Positions 16,412-25,482 of a DNA stretch of 64,000 bases are shown here, piece by piece. Source of the stretch: Metabacillus bambusae (lineage in GTDB: Bacteria > Bacillota > Bacilli > Bacillales > Bacillaceae). The stretch is taken from assembly GCF_017497975.1 (NCBI RefSeq), contig NZ_JAGDEL010000010.1:62001-126000 (forward strand), written 5' to 3'. Made by a program: the position numbers and the translations under genes. Below the pieces are notes generated by a model, which did not search any database, was not told the origin of the DNA, and was given only the letters and a program-made list of their open reading frames with translations. How positions within the stretch are numbered: the stretch's first letter is position 1; every line of letters begins with the position of its first letter.

Positions 16412-17881
16412 TTAATGATTTGCCATTTTAGCTTTTGCTTTATCATAAACAGCAAGTTTTTTTACGAGTGTTGAACTGTCTTTATTTAGGCCTTCAATAC
16501 TAACATTTGTACCGTTTTGCTTGAATTTAAGGACAACTTTATCAATCGCTCCAACAGCAGAATCATCCCATAGGTGTGCATGACTAAAATCAATAACAAC
16601 ATGCTGAATATCTTCTTTGAAGTCAAAGCTTGACACTAAATCTGTAACAGATGCGAAGAACAACTGTCCTTTTACATTGTAAGTTTTGTGATTTTGTTCA
16701 TCAAGTTTTGATTCAACTTGTACCTTTGAAATTTTAGCGGCAAAGAAGATTGCACTAAGTAAAACACCTACTAGTACACCCTTAGATAGATCATGTGTAA
16801 GTACAACAGTAACAACTGTAACAATCATAACAGCAGAATCAGTAAGAGGCATTACCCTTAGCTTTCTTAGAGAAGACCAATCAAATGTACCAATTGATAC
16901 CATGATCATAACACCAACTAAAGCTGCCATCGGGATTTGTACTAAAATGTTGTTCAGTAGTAAAATTAACACCATTAGGAATACACCGGCAACAAGTGTA
17001 GACAATCGACCACGACCACCAGATTTAATATTGATACCTGATTGACCAATCATCGCACAGCCTGCCATTCCTCCAAAGAAGCCAGCTACAATATTAGCAA
17101 TACCTTGACCTCTTGCCTCTCTGTTTTTATCACTTTCAGTATCGGTCATATCATCAACGATTTGTGCAGTTAATAGTGATTCTAATAATCCGACAAAAGT
17201 TAAAGCGATTGAATAAGGGAGGATAATTTGCAATGTTTCAAGATTAAAAGGAATCTGAGGAATTAAAAATAATGGTAAAGCTTGTGTTAATTCACCCATA
17301 TCTCCAACAGTGCGAACCGAAACTCCTGACATAATTGCATAGATTGTCATCACAATGATCGCTACAAGTGGCGAAGGAACGACTTTCGTAAATCTAGGCA
17401 GTATATAAATGATTGCTAGTGAGCCAGCAACCATTGCATACATTACCCAGGATTCACCAATGAAGTGTGGTAATTGTGCCATGAAAATAAGGATAGCTAG
17501 AGAGTTTACAAAGCCCACCATAACAGAACGAGGGATAAACCTCATAAGCCTTCCCACTTTTAATACGCCAAGAATAATTTGAATTATTCCGGTTAAAATT
17601 GTCGCTGCAAGGAGATATTGTAGTCCATGGTCAGCTACTAAAGTAACCATAACTAATGCCATTGCACCTGTCGCAGCTGAAATCATTCCCGGTCTTCCTC
17701 CTACAAAGGCAATCACGACAGCGATACAGAATGAAGCGTACAATCCAACCATTGGATCTACACCGGCGATAATGGAAAACGCAATTGCCTCAGGAATTAG
17801 TGCTAATGCAACAACAATACCTGAGAGAATATCTCCTCGTATGTTTCCAAACCACTGTTGTTTTAATGTTTGTGTGTTCAA
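16412..17881 (-). CDS. SulP-family anion transporter with STAS domain
   Basis: A 489-residue transporter with the SulP core of about 12-14 helices ([26 protein letters not shown] at the start; [23 protein letters not shown] in the TM8-10 region) and a C-terminal STAS domain ([23 protein letters not shown]). Bacterial members import sulfate, bicarbonate or other anions; the substrate is not predictable here. The start is TTG 17881, preceded by AGAGGTG. An in-frame ATG at 17941 lacks a ribosome site. It is divergent from the neighbouring UspA gene. Confidence 0.92.
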   Translation of the reverse strand: MNTQTLKQQWFGNIRGDILSGIVVALALIPEAIAFSIIAGVDPMVGLYASFCIAVVIAFVGGRPGMISAATGAMALVMVTLVADHGLQYLLAATILTGIIQIILGVLKVGRLMRFIPRSVMVGFVNSLAILIFMAQLPHFIGESWVMYAMVAGSLAIIYILPRFTKVVPSPLVAIIVMTIYAIMSGVSVRTVGDMGELTQALPLFLIPQIPFNLETLQIILPYSIALTFVGLLESLLTAQIVDDMTDTESDKNREARGQGIANIVAGFFGGMAGCAMIGQSGINIKSGGRGRLSTLVAGVFLMVLILLLNNILVQIPMAALVGVMIMVSIGTFDWSSLRKLRVMPLTDSAVMIVTVVTVVLTHDLSKGVLVGVLLSAIFFAAKISKVQVESKLDEQNHKTYNVKGQLFFASVTDLVSSFDFKEDIQHVVIDFSHAHLWDDSAVGAIDKVVLKFKQNGTNVSIEGLNKDSSTLVKKLAVYDKAKAKMANH

Positions 17882-18142
17882 AACAGCACCTCTTTCTTCA
17901 TATTTAATTGTCTGAAAAGATATGTGACTTTCAACTCTCATGAAAGTCGGGTCCGTTATTATCGGTCATGATTATACCATCGAATAATAAATTATAGTAA
18001 TACTATGTAAGCGTATTAATCGAATGTTTTCTTTTAATATCTTTAAAATTCTCCGTTTTAAGCAGAAATTTGTAAAAAGAAGTTTATATTAATGAAGCAA
18101 TTGCTGTTGTAAAATAATAGTAAAGAGTTTGGAGGGGGAAAC

Positions 18143-18562
18143 ATGTTCAAAGACATATTATTAGCAATAGATGGATCAGAACATGCTTTACGTGCAGCCA
18201 TTAAAGCTTCCGAAATTGCAAGAATGGACCCTGAGGCAATCATTACAGTCGTTTATGTAATAGATGGAACAAAATCTAAGTCCGATATGTTATCAGAAGG
18301 AAATAAGGAAGCAGTTCAAGAAATGCGTTTGAGGAAGCTAAGACCAACTGAGGAAATACTAAAAAAACAACTTGTGAACTTTAAGGTGGAATTGCTTAAG
18401 GGTGAGCCTGGTCCAGAGATTGTAAAGTATGCAAATAAACAGCACTTTGATTTAGTTGTTGTGGGCAGTCGCGGTCTTAATGGTTTACAGGAAATGGTTC
18501 TAGGTAGTGTAAGTCACAAAGTTGCGAAACGTGTTGAATGTCCGGTTATGATTGTGAAATAA
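18143..18562 (+). CDS. Universal stress protein (UspA family)
   Basis: A 139-residue single Usp domain: ILLAIDGSEHALRAA at the N-terminus and the ATP-binding G-2x-G-9x-GS pattern GSRGLNGLQEMVLGSVSHKV near residues 112-131, ending CPVMIVK. This is the nucleotide-binding subclass. RBS GGAGGGGGAA lies 5 bp before the ATG. Divergent from the SulP gene, a pairing seen with anion transporters and Usp proteins; no functional link is proven. Confidence 0.93.
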   Translation: MFKDILLAIDGSEHALRAAIKASEIARMDPEAIITVVYVIDGTKSKSDMLSEGNKEAVQEMRLRKLRPTEEILKKQLVNFKVELLKGEPGPEIVKYANKQHFDLVVVGSRGLNGLQEMVLGSVSHKVAKRVECPVMIVK

Positions 18563-18589
18563 AGTAAACTAAGGATTTTTCTATATTGG

Positions 18590-18647
18590 GTTGACCTAAA
18601 GGGTGTGAGATGTAAAAATCTCATTACTCTCTAGGTCAACTGTAAAA
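18590..18647 (-). terminator. Terminator hairpin after the Sda-like gene
   Basis: GTTGACCTA / TAGGTCAAC with an inner GAGAT..ATCTC pair. On the minus strand the stem would be preceded by a T-run (GTTTTTTACA) and on the plus strand it follows uspA by 27 bp, so it likely ends uspA; polarity for the minus gene is uncertain. Confidence 0.55.
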
Positions 18648-18650
18648 AAC

Positions 18651-18815
18651 TTAATCTACTTTCTTTAACTGCTTATGAAAAACGTTCGGAAGAGGAAGTC
18701 CTCTCTCATTAATCTCCTTTTCTAGCATTTTAATAAAGTCAGAGCTTATTTGTAATCTGTATGCTTCATGAAAACTTACTATTAATGTTTCATCTGACAT
18801 TTTTATAAATCTCAT
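18651..18815 (-). CDS. sda: Sda-like sporulation checkpoint protein
   Basis: A 54-residue product, MRFIKMSDETLIVSFHEAYR.., followed by ISSDFIKMLEKEINERGL. It aligns by eye with B. subtilis Sda (LSDELLIESYFKA..NRDFIELIENEIKRRSL), the two-helix hairpin that inhibits KinA and blocks Spo0A phosphorylation when replication is perturbed. An AAAGGATG site lies 8 bp before ATG 18815. It has an extra C-terminal tail of about 14 residues. No DnaA box is seen directly upstream, unlike the B. subtilis sda promoter. It may be an extra paralogue or the main copy. Confidence 0.72.
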   Translation of the reverse strand: MRFIKMSDETLIVSFHEAYRLQISSDFIKMLEKEINERGLPLPNVFHKQLKKVD

Positions 18816-19015
18816 TGAAAACCATCCTTTAATTTAATGCTTTTTAGAACAATCATCGCTGTGTTGCTTGCTGTTAAACCACTTTCCTTTTACATACCAC
18901 GAAAGAAAAGTCCCTAAACTGAAGTTTGTAATAAAATGTAGAAAATAGAAGAATTCTATATGACGGAATTAATATTTTAGTAGAAAAATTCTTTTAATTT
19001 AGTACTTTCGTTATG

Positions 19016-19043
19016 TTTACATATACAATGATTTTTTTATAAT
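19016..19043 (+). promoter_or_regulatory. Sigma-A-type promoter
   Basis: TTTACA and TATAAT separated by 16 bp, about 32 bp upstream of a small gene with a very strong ribosome site. Confidence 0.65.
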
Positions 19044-19074
19044 GTAGGTAAGCTTTCGGGAGGAGGGAACTCTG

Positions 19075-19179
19075 ATGGGAAAAGGTCGAATCCGAGTGGA
19101 AGAAAGTATTAAGGTAGAGACAGATAAGGAAATTAGTGAAGCTAAGCTTTTAGATGATAAGGAAAAAGAAAAAGAGTAA
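19075..19179 (+). CDS. 34-residue charged peptide, unknown
   Basis: ATG 19075 preceded by GGGAGGAGGGA and a good promoter, followed at once by an intrinsic terminator: a complete small transcription unit. The product begins MGKGRIRVEESIKVETDKEI and is a Lys/Glu-rich, probably helical peptide. The unit structure makes translation likely, but no family was recognised. Confidence 0.6.
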   Translation: MGKGRIRVEESIKVETDKEISEAKLLDDKEKEKE

Positions 19180-19185
19180 AGAAGA

Positions 19186-19238
19186 GGAGAGTGACTTAAA
19201 ATCAAGGGCGCAGACCCTTTAAGTCACTCTCCTTTTTC
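19186..19238 (+). terminator. Intrinsic terminator with nested inner stem
   Basis: GGAGAGTGACTTAAA / TTAAGTCACTCTCC, with inner AAGGG..CCCTT, followed by TTTTTC. The inner loop (ATCAAGGGCGCAGACCCTTT) matches the terminator loop at 61912-62027. Confidence 0.9.
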
Positions 19239-19242
19239 TTAA

Positions 19243-19412
19243 TGTCTAGGAAATTATAAAATTGTTGTACTGTGGATAAGCGCTTGGCATCCAGCTCCAG
19301 TGCCTAGCCCCTCTTGGGTCTACAGCCACTTAAGAATTGAAGGTAAAGAACACCTTCTATTCTTAAGCGTCTTATTTGCCCGAGGCTGTTCAAGGCGCTT
19401 GCGCTTTTGTTC
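19243..19412 (+). repeat. Interspersed repeat family A, copy 4
   Basis: Nearly identical to copy 6 at 39032. Central hairpin CTTAAGAATTGAAGGT / ACCTTCTATTCTTAAG. Perfect DnaA-box complement TGTGGATAA at 19271-19279. Begins right after the terminator T-run. Confidence 0.9.
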
Positions 19413-19420
19413 ATGATTGA

Positions 19421-20467
19421 TCAAAGATCATCAAAGCCATTATCTACATGGTTTACTTTCGTATATTGTCTTGATTTTTGTTCGAAGAAATCGGATTTAC
19501 CTAGATCTACTTCTTCGTAAGCTTTAATCCATTTAAGAGGGTTTGTACGGTATCCCTCAAAAGGGCGGTCATAGCCTAGTTGATGGCATCGGACATTTGC
19601 ATAAAACTTAATATAATCTTCAAGGTCCTGCATATTAATCCCATCCATTTTATTGCCAATAATAAATTTTCCCCATTCAATCTCAAGATCAGCAGCTTGA
19701 ATAAATGTATTTTTTACAAATGTAGCTAGCTCTTTTGTATCATATTCAGGGTATTGATTTAAAACTTCTTTATAGATTTGAACAAATAAGTCAACATGTA
19801 TTTGTTCATCACGATTGATATAGTTAATCATTGTGCTCGTTGCAACCATTTTCTGATTACGTGCAAGATTGTAAAAGAAGGCAAATCCTGAATAAAAGAA
19901 AAGTCCTTCTAATATGACATCATATACGATTGATTTTAACAGATTCTCAATGTTTGGTTGCTCAGAAAAGGCTTGATAGCCATCCGTAACAAATTCATTT
20001 CGTTTTCTTAGGATGGGTTCATTTCTCCAATACTCAAATACCTCATCTTGTATCTGCTTAGGTACTAGACTTGAGAGTACATAGGAATAGGAATGATTAT
20101 GAATAACCTCTTGTTGAGCAAGAATAATCATTAAAGCATTGACGCTGGAATCTGTAATGTAGTCAGAAACTTTTCCAGCATAATCAGTTTGAATACTATC
20201 TAGAAGAGCAAGAAGCCCAATGATTTTTAGAAATGCATCCTTCTCATCATTTGTTAGATTGGGATATTGTTTTATATCCTGAGCCATATTGATCTCAAAT
20301 GGGGTCCAGAAATTTGCTAGCATTTTTTTGTAGCGTGGATATGCCCATGGGAATGTGACATCATCCCAGTTTAAAACATTTGAGCTTTCGCCATTAATAA
20401 TTGCAGTTGAACGGTTTGGAGCGGAAGCATCCATGATTTTGCGTTTAATTAAAGCTGTGTTTTCCAT
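19421..20467 (-). CDS. nrdB: Class I ribonucleotide reductase small (beta) subunit
   Basis: Provides the di-metal tyrosyl radical cofactor for the alpha subunit. The 348-residue protein has the carboxylate/His motif EVIHNHSYSYV, in which the Tyr four residues after the His is the radical position of E. coli NrdB (E115-x2-H118-x3-Y122). The second motif is NRDEQIHVDLF. The C-terminal tail ends VNHVDNGFDDL, typical of an alpha-binding peptide. AAAGGAG precedes the ATG. It is second in a minus-strand operon with the intron-containing alpha gene; repeat A copy 5 lies between them. The nrdF name is equally possible. Confidence 0.93.
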   Translation of the reverse strand: MENTALIKRKIMDASAPNRSTAIINGESSNVLNWDDVTFPWAYPRYKKMLANFWTPFEINMAQDIKQYPNLTNDEKDAFLKIIGLLALLDSIQTDYAGKVSDYITDSSVNALMIILAQQEVIHNHSYSYVLSSLVPKQIQDEVFEYWRNEPILRKRNEFVTDGYQAFSEQPNIENLLKSIVYDVILEGLFFYSGFAFFYNLARNQKMVATSTMINYINRDEQIHVDLFVQIYKEVLNQYPEYDTKELATFVKNTFIQAADLEIEWGKFIIGNKMDGINMQDLEDYIKFYANVRCHQLGYDRPFEGYRTNPLKWIKAYEEVDLGKSDFFEQKSRQYTKVNHVDNGFDDL

Positions 20468-20544
20468 TTTGGAACTCCTTTTAACGTTTTGATTAATTAA
20501 GATAGAGAGGCTGACCCTTTACATAAGGTCAGCTTCGAATTTTT

Positions 20545-20700
20545 TATACACCAGAATTTATAATTATGTACTTAGTGTCGGTGTCTAGCTTCAGCGCCTA
20601 GCCCCTCGAGGTCATAAGTCACAAATGAATTGAAGACAAAGAACGTCTTCTATTCATTTGCGTCTTATTACCCGAGGCTGAACAAGGCGCTTGCGCTTTT
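20545..20700 (+). repeat. Interspersed repeat family A, copy 5
   Basis: CTAGCTTCAGCGCCTAGCCC..GAGGTC, hairpin ACAAATGAATTGAAGAC / GTCTTCTATTCATTTG, CCCGAGGCTG, GGCGCTTGCGCTTTT. The stem pairs GAC/GTC, a compensatory change relative to GGT/ACC copies. It lies inside the nrd operon between alpha and beta genes on the opposite strand. A separate GCTGACC / GGTCAGC hairpin sits at 20510-20533. Confidence 0.88.
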
Positions 20701-20705
20701 CTATG

Positions 20706-22131
20706 TTAGCTAGCACATGAATCGCAGTCTTCAATTTCACTAGAAGTTGAGCGTACGTAATAAGTCGTTTTCAACCCTTCACTCCAAGCAGTCAAATGTA
20801 GATCCAATAGGTCTTTAGCTTTAATGTTGTTCTGTACATAAAAATTGAAGGAGATAGACTGATCGATATGACGTTGTCTTGCAGCATTTTGCTTGATACT
20901 CCAGAGCTGGTCAATAAAATAAGCAGATTTATAAAACCAGGTTGTTGATGTATTTAAATCAGGAACTGTAACCGGAATTTTATAGTCTTTCTTTTCTTCT
21001 GAATAAACCTTTTGGAAAATTGGATCGATGCTAGCTGTACTTCCTGCGATGATCGATGTCGATGCATTTGGTGCAACTGCCATTAAGTATCCATTGCGAA
21101 TTCCGTATTTTTTTACATTTTCTTTTAATAAGCCCCAATCGAATATGCTTTCCTTTGACTGATAGCCTCTTTTTTCGAAGTACGAACCAGTTTCCCAATC
21201 TGACCCTGCAAATACGGAATAGGAACCTTTTTCCTTTGAGAGCTCCATACTTGCTCGAATTGTAAGATAGGATATTTTCTCATATAGCTCGTCTGCGAAT
21301 TTAACAGCTTCTTCATGCTCCCACTTTATTTGTTTAAGAGCTAATAAATGGTGCCATCCAAATGTACCTAGACCGATGGCACGATATTTCTCATTTGTTA
21401 GCTTTGCTTGCAGAATTGGTATTGTATTTAAATCAATGACATTATCTAACATTCTTACTTGAATAGGGATAAGTTTTTCTAATACATCATCTGTAACAGC
21501 TTTTGCAAGATTAATAGAGGAGAGGTTACAAACGACAAAATCGCCAGGTGTTTTAACAGTAATTATTTTTCCGTCCTCTGTATATTGCTCCTCAACAGTT
21601 GTAGCGCTTTGATTTTGTGTGATTTCTGTACAAAGATTGCTGCAGTAAATCATTCCTTTGTGAGAATTAGCATTTTGTCTGTTCACTTCATCACGATAGA
21701 ACATATATGGTGTACCAGCTTCTAATTGGCTGATCATAATACGTTTCATTATTTCAATTGCTGGTATCTTTTCTTTAGAAAGTTGTTCGTTATCGACACA
21801 TTCCCAGTACTTTTGACGGAAGCTACCATTTCCTTTTTCTTCGTCGTAAAAGTCCTCAATGCTATACCCCATTACTTTGCGAACTTCATGTGGATCAAAT
21901 AAATACCAATCGGCACGAGCTTCAACCTGCTCCATGAAGATATCTGGAATACAAACACCTGTGAATAAGTCATGGGTACGCATTCGTTCATCACCATTAT
22001 TAAGTTTGGAATCTAGGAATGAGAAGATATCTTTATGCCATACATCTAAATAAACAGCAATTGCACCTTTTCGCTGTCCAAGTTGGTCAACGCTTACTGC
22101 TGTGTTGTTAAGCTGTTTCATCCATGGAATT
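20706..22131 (-). CDS. nrdA: Class I ribonucleotide reductase alpha subunit, exon 2
   Basis: C-terminal 475 codons of the catalytic subunit (frame continues from exon 1 after splicing: GV-IPWMKQLNN). Visible active-site features are the N-x-C-x-E motif in CSNLCTEITQ, the redox Cys in FVVCNLSSINL, and the C-terminal shuttle pair ending EDCDSCAS. Read alone it looks like a separate ORF with an internal ATG, but no ribosome site precedes that ATG and the intervening 332 nt is a group I intron. Together the exons encode about 761 residues. The nrdE name is equally possible. Confidence 0.93.
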
Positions 22132-22463
22132 CTTTAATTGTTACTCTCTAAAAAGTTTAGAGGGATAGGTCATTTCTGCCTATCTCTGCACATCGCTGTC
22201 CAGAACAGACTATATCTTTATCCACTTTTCACTTATTGGTAGTGGATAGGTGGTTTGAATTATAAAATCTCTTTTATAACTACTTAGTCGTTGAACCTTC
22301 TACCTATTAAAATAGGTAGCTCGGCTGCGGATTATCCGCACTCTCGGTTTTTTAGGGTTCGCCATGTCATTACTGCATGGTATCCTACCTTGAGATACTC
22401 GGAGTTTCCCGCAATTGACCACCATTATTACTTGTAACTTACGCTACAAGAGGGCTACATTTA
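22132..22463 (-). ncRNA. ORF-less group I self-splicing intron in the RNR alpha gene
   Basis: All four conserved core strings are present on the minus strand in order: P AATTGCGGGAAA (22405-22416), Q AATCCGCAGC (22324-22333), R GTTCAACGACTA (22285-22296) and S AAGATATAGTC (22208-22218). The 5' exon ends GGGGT, which pairs with GCCCT just inside the intron with a terminal U-G wobble (P1), and the intron ends in G at 22132. Splicing restores the reading frame exactly. With 332 nt and no ORF it encodes no homing endonuclease. Related introns in nrd genes are known in Bacillus. Confidence 0.93.
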
Positions 22464-23323
22464 ACCCCTGATGAAACACCTTTAAACCCTTTAATATCAC
22501 TGCCACGGCTTCGGATTTTCCCGAAATACGCGCCTACGCCACCACCCGACTTTGATACGTTCGCAATATCCGTATTACTATCAAATATCCCTTGTAAACT
22601 ATCATCAATTGTATCAATAAAACAACTAGATAATTGTCCTATAGGTTTTCCGGCATTTGATAATGTTGGAGTTGCTACAGTCATATAAAGGTTACTCATG
22701 GCCCAATATGCTTGTTTAACGAGCTCAAAACGTTTTTCTTTATGCTCCTCGGCCATAAGTGTCATTGCGATAATTAAGAACCTTTCTTGTGGAAGCTCAA
22801 AGGTTTGTTTTGTGAAATCACGTGTTAAGTAGCGATCTGCTAAAGTTCGAAGTCCAATATAAGTAAATAACCTATCTTTTTCAGGTTGGATAAATGAGCC
22901 AACTTGTTCTATTTCTTCTTTTGTATAAAGATTAAGCAGCTTAGAGTGGTAAAGACCCTTTGAAACTAATGTCTCAACTAATTTATAGAAGTTACCATAT
23001 TTTTGATTTTTGTCATATCCACGGTTAGCTGCAGCTTCCTTGTAGAGTTTTGTTAAGTAAATTTGAGCGCAAAAGTAAGTCCATTCTGGCTCTTGTTCAT
23101 TAATATTAGATAATCCCTCTAAAATAAGTAGATTTGTAAGCTGTTCAGTCGTATAGGAATCTCTCTGGAGAAGGGTATTATTGATCCTTTTAAGATAATC
23201 ATCTATATTTAGTGAAGGGAAATGTTGATGGATATTCCTAATGAAAGCAGTAAGTTTTGTAGCGTCAAATGCTTCTTCATTTAAGCTATCGATAATGATA
23301 GGTGTGGTTGTTGTTGTACTCAT
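22464..23323 (-). CDS. nrdA: Class I ribonucleotide reductase alpha subunit, exon 1
   Basis: N-terminal part of the catalytic subunit, starting at ATG 23323 with GGAGGA 9 bp upstream; a longer in-frame reading to 23419 runs into the leader terminator and is rejected. The reduced-substrate Cys lies in IGQLSSCFIDT (about residue 234) and the SKSGGGVGAYFGKIRSRGSDIKGFKG stretch is followed by the splice site after GGGGT. No full ATP-cone domain is obvious. Expression is expected to depend on the upstream cobalamin riboswitch and on intron splicing. Confidence 0.93.
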
Positions 23324-23350
23324 GATAATTCCTCCATCTGTTCTTTTGGT

Positions 23351-23376
23351 AAAAAAAACCGCTCGAGAATGAGCGG
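23351..23376 (-). terminator. Leader terminator (riboswitch expression platform)
   Basis: CCGCTC / GAGCGG stem followed on the minus strand by eight T, located between the riboswitch and the RNR start codon. Its position implies cobalamin-dependent premature termination. Confidence 0.88.
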
Positions 23377-23474
23377 ATAAAACGACAGATAAGAAGGGCA
23401 GGCATATAGTTAAGCCCATAATTACTTACTATCGTTTCATCTTCTCAGTCCCCGAAGAAATTGAAACTTTGGCA

Positions 23475-23632
23475 AGCTTTAGGTAGGTCTCCTGACTTGT
23501 GCTCGTCCTACTATGAGGCCTTCCCATACATGTTGATGTACAGTGGCTATCTCAGTTCGTCACACTTACAGTTGCGGGGACAGTTCTGGATTTACACCAG
23601 ATTCCCTTTTCAGCCTTATAGGCGCCTATCAC
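23475..23632 (-). ncRNA. Cobalamin (AdoCbl) riboswitch
   Basis: Minus-strand hallmarks in order: GGGAATCTGGTGTAAATCC, CTGTCCCCGCAACTGTAAG, AGCCACTG, TGGGAAGGC, and the B12 box AGTCAGGAGACCTACC. These match the cobalamin riboswitch core. It lies about 150 nt upstream of the class I RNR alpha gene. B12 elements are known upstream of B12-independent RNRs in genomes that also carry a B12-dependent class II enzyme. The predicted logic is repression when cobalamin is available. Confidence 0.95.
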
Positions 23633-23786
23633 TTGCAAAGATACAATATATAGTTTTTATGTTTATAATTCTATCAATATGTAGTTAATTGTTCTATTTA
23701 CATGATAAGGCACACTTGCAAATTAATCAACCAATACTTTCTAATTGTCGAAATTTATCTATATCAAGAGAATTTTGGAAGGAAAA

Positions 23787-23817
23787 CAAAAAGGATCTGA
23801 CAAACTAGGTCAGATCC
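23787..23817 (-). terminator. Intrinsic terminator of the NhaC gene
   Basis: GGATCTGAC / GTCAGATCC stem followed on the minus strand by TTTTTG. Confidence 0.9.
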
Positions 23818-23818
23818 G

Positions 23819-25195
23819 TTAAGATGTCGTTTTAGCTTTACTAAAAAATCCGAAAAGGATCGAAAAGAATGGTGAGAGATACAAAAAGAATGCAAAAGGT
23901 AAAAAAGCGATTACTGGAACACCCAGTGTTTGAGCAAAGAAAGCACCACTTACGCCCCATGGAATCAGTGGATTTATCAAAGTTCCAGCATCCTCAAGTG
24001 TTCTTGACATGTATTTACGCTCAAGCTTCATTTTGTCATATATGCCTTTAAAAGATTGGCCTGGGATGAGAATTGATAAGTACTGTTCACCTGTTAATAA
24101 ATTCACCCCAAACGAGGATGCAGCAGTTGATAGAATCAGCTGGCCTTTTGTTTTAACGCGCTCTATCAATCCATTTAAGAGGATCGGAATGATGTTTAAC
24201 GTATCGAGTAATCCACCGAAAGCAAAAGCAATCAGGATGAGTGAAATCGACCACATCATTGATTGTAGTCCACCACGGTTCATCATATTGACAACCTGCG
24301 CATTTTCAATTGTGAAGGTTGTACCATTTTGTAAAACATGAAGGAATTCGCCTAATTTTACTCCTTGAAATCCTATAGCTGTAATCCCTGCTGTAATAAT
24401 TCCAACGATTAATGCTGGTGCGACTGGTACCTTACGAATAGCTAAAATAATAACCAATATCGGTGAAAGCAGTGTAAGACCACTTATTTGAACATGACTC
24501 TTGATTATATTTATCATGTTTGTCATTTCAGTAAGTGATGCTGATTGGATAGGAGTGATTCTCCCAAGTATGAAAAAAATTAAAGTTGTAATAAGAATGC
24601 TAGGAATGGTAGTTTTTGTCATATGTCTAATATGTGTGAAAAGCTCAACAGATGAAACACCTGACGCAAAATTTGTTGTATCAGACATTGGAGACATCTT
24701 ATCACCAAAGCAAGCACCGCAAATGATAGCACCAGCCACCCATGGGGCAGGTATGCCAATAGCGATTCCAGCACCCATAAGAGCTACACCAACAGTACTA
24801 ACTGTAGTAAATGAGCTTCCAACAAGGCTTGAGATGACCATACACGAAAATAATGAAGTAATTAATAAGTAGTTCGGATTAATTACTGTTAGTGCGTAAA
24901 CCATTACTGTTGGTATTGTTCCACTGCTCATCCATGCACCAATTAAGATTCCAATTAATGCGAGCACAATTATTGGTTGAATTCCGCTCTGAATGCCTTT
25001 GATCATTCCTGTTTCTAACTCTTTCCATGAATAACGCTTTATTAACCCAAGAATAGCCACAACAACTAAACAATTAAGTAAGGCAAGATGTGGTTCTGTT
25101 TTTAATACAAATAGACTCGTAAAGATAATGGCCAAAATAAGAAATAAAATTAATACTGCTTCTTTAAACTGAAAAGTCTTTTTATAGCTACTCAT
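23819..25195 (-). CDS. nhaC: NhaC-family Na+/H+ antiporter
   Basis: A 458-residue antiporter with about 11-12 helices. The family signature FGDKMSPMSDTTNFASG lies near residues 163-179, with SLVGSSFTTVSTVG before it and a second-half motif FGVNLLTGEQYLSILIPGQSF. NhaC/MleN proteins exchange Na+ (sometimes with malate/lactate) for protons. The gene is not next to a malic-enzyme gene, so plain Na+/H+ exchange is favoured. AAAGGAG lies 7 bp before the ATG. Own terminator; a 26-bp dyad in its leader may be regulatory. Confidence 0.92.
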   Translation of the reverse strand: MSSYKKTFQFKEAVLILFLILAIIFTSLFVLKTEPHLALLNCLVVVAILGLIKRYSWKELETGMIKGIQSGIQPIIVLALIGILIGAWMSSGTIPTVMVYALTVINPNYLLITSLFSCMVISSLVGSSFTTVSTVGVALMGAGIAIGIPAPWVAGAIICGACFGDKMSPMSDTTNFASGVSSVELFTHIRHMTKTTIPSILITTLIFFILGRITPIQSASLTEMTNMINIIKSHVQISGLTLLSPILVIILAIRKVPVAPALIVGIITAGITAIGFQGVKLGEFLHVLQNGTTFTIENAQVVNMMNRGGLQSMMWSISLILIAFAFGGLLDTLNIIPILLNGLIERVKTKGQLILSTAASSFGVNLLTGEQYLSILIPGQSFKGIYDKMKLERKYMSRTLEDAGTLINPLIPWGVSGAFFAQTLGVPVIAFLPFAFFLYLSPFFSILFGFFSKAKTTS

Positions 25196-25220
25196 ATACT
25201 TGCTCCTTTATGGCTTAAAC

Positions 25221-25246
25221 GCTTTTGTGCTTTTTTGCGCAAAAGC
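25221..25246. promoter_or_regulatory. Dyad upstream of nhaC
   Basis: GCTTTTGTGC and GCGCAAAAGC form an inverted repeat (one G-T mismatch) around six T, 26 bp before the nhaC start codon. It could be an operator or an mRNA leader hairpin. The remaining 25247-25440 gap is AT-rich with no gene recognised. Confidence 0.45.
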
Positions 25247-25440
25247 ATACCATGAAATATTATATCAATCTAATAATATATGTCAATTGTTAAAGGGCAT
25301 TAATGTTTAAATTTGCTGTTTAATCAAATTGATTATTGAATTACATGGATTATTTTGAATTTTCATTTTTTAGCTAAGGAGGGAGCTATTTTATTGAAAT
25401 AGTAGTTGGGGAATTAGATGAAAGGAAAAAAATCTGCAAA

Positions 25441-25474
25441 ATAAAAAGAGATAGACATTATAAGTGTCTACCTC
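25441..25474 (-). terminator. Intrinsic terminator of the second UspA gene
   Basis: AGAGATAGACA / TGTCTACCTCT stem followed on the minus strand by TTTTTATTTTG. Confidence 0.85.
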
Positions 25475-25482
25475 TTATATCA

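Noticed and set aside
20706-23419. Broken ribonucleotide reductase gene (pseudogene or two genes)
   Set aside because: The interruption has all group I intron core strings, and removing it restores the frame exactly, so it is an intron-containing intact gene.
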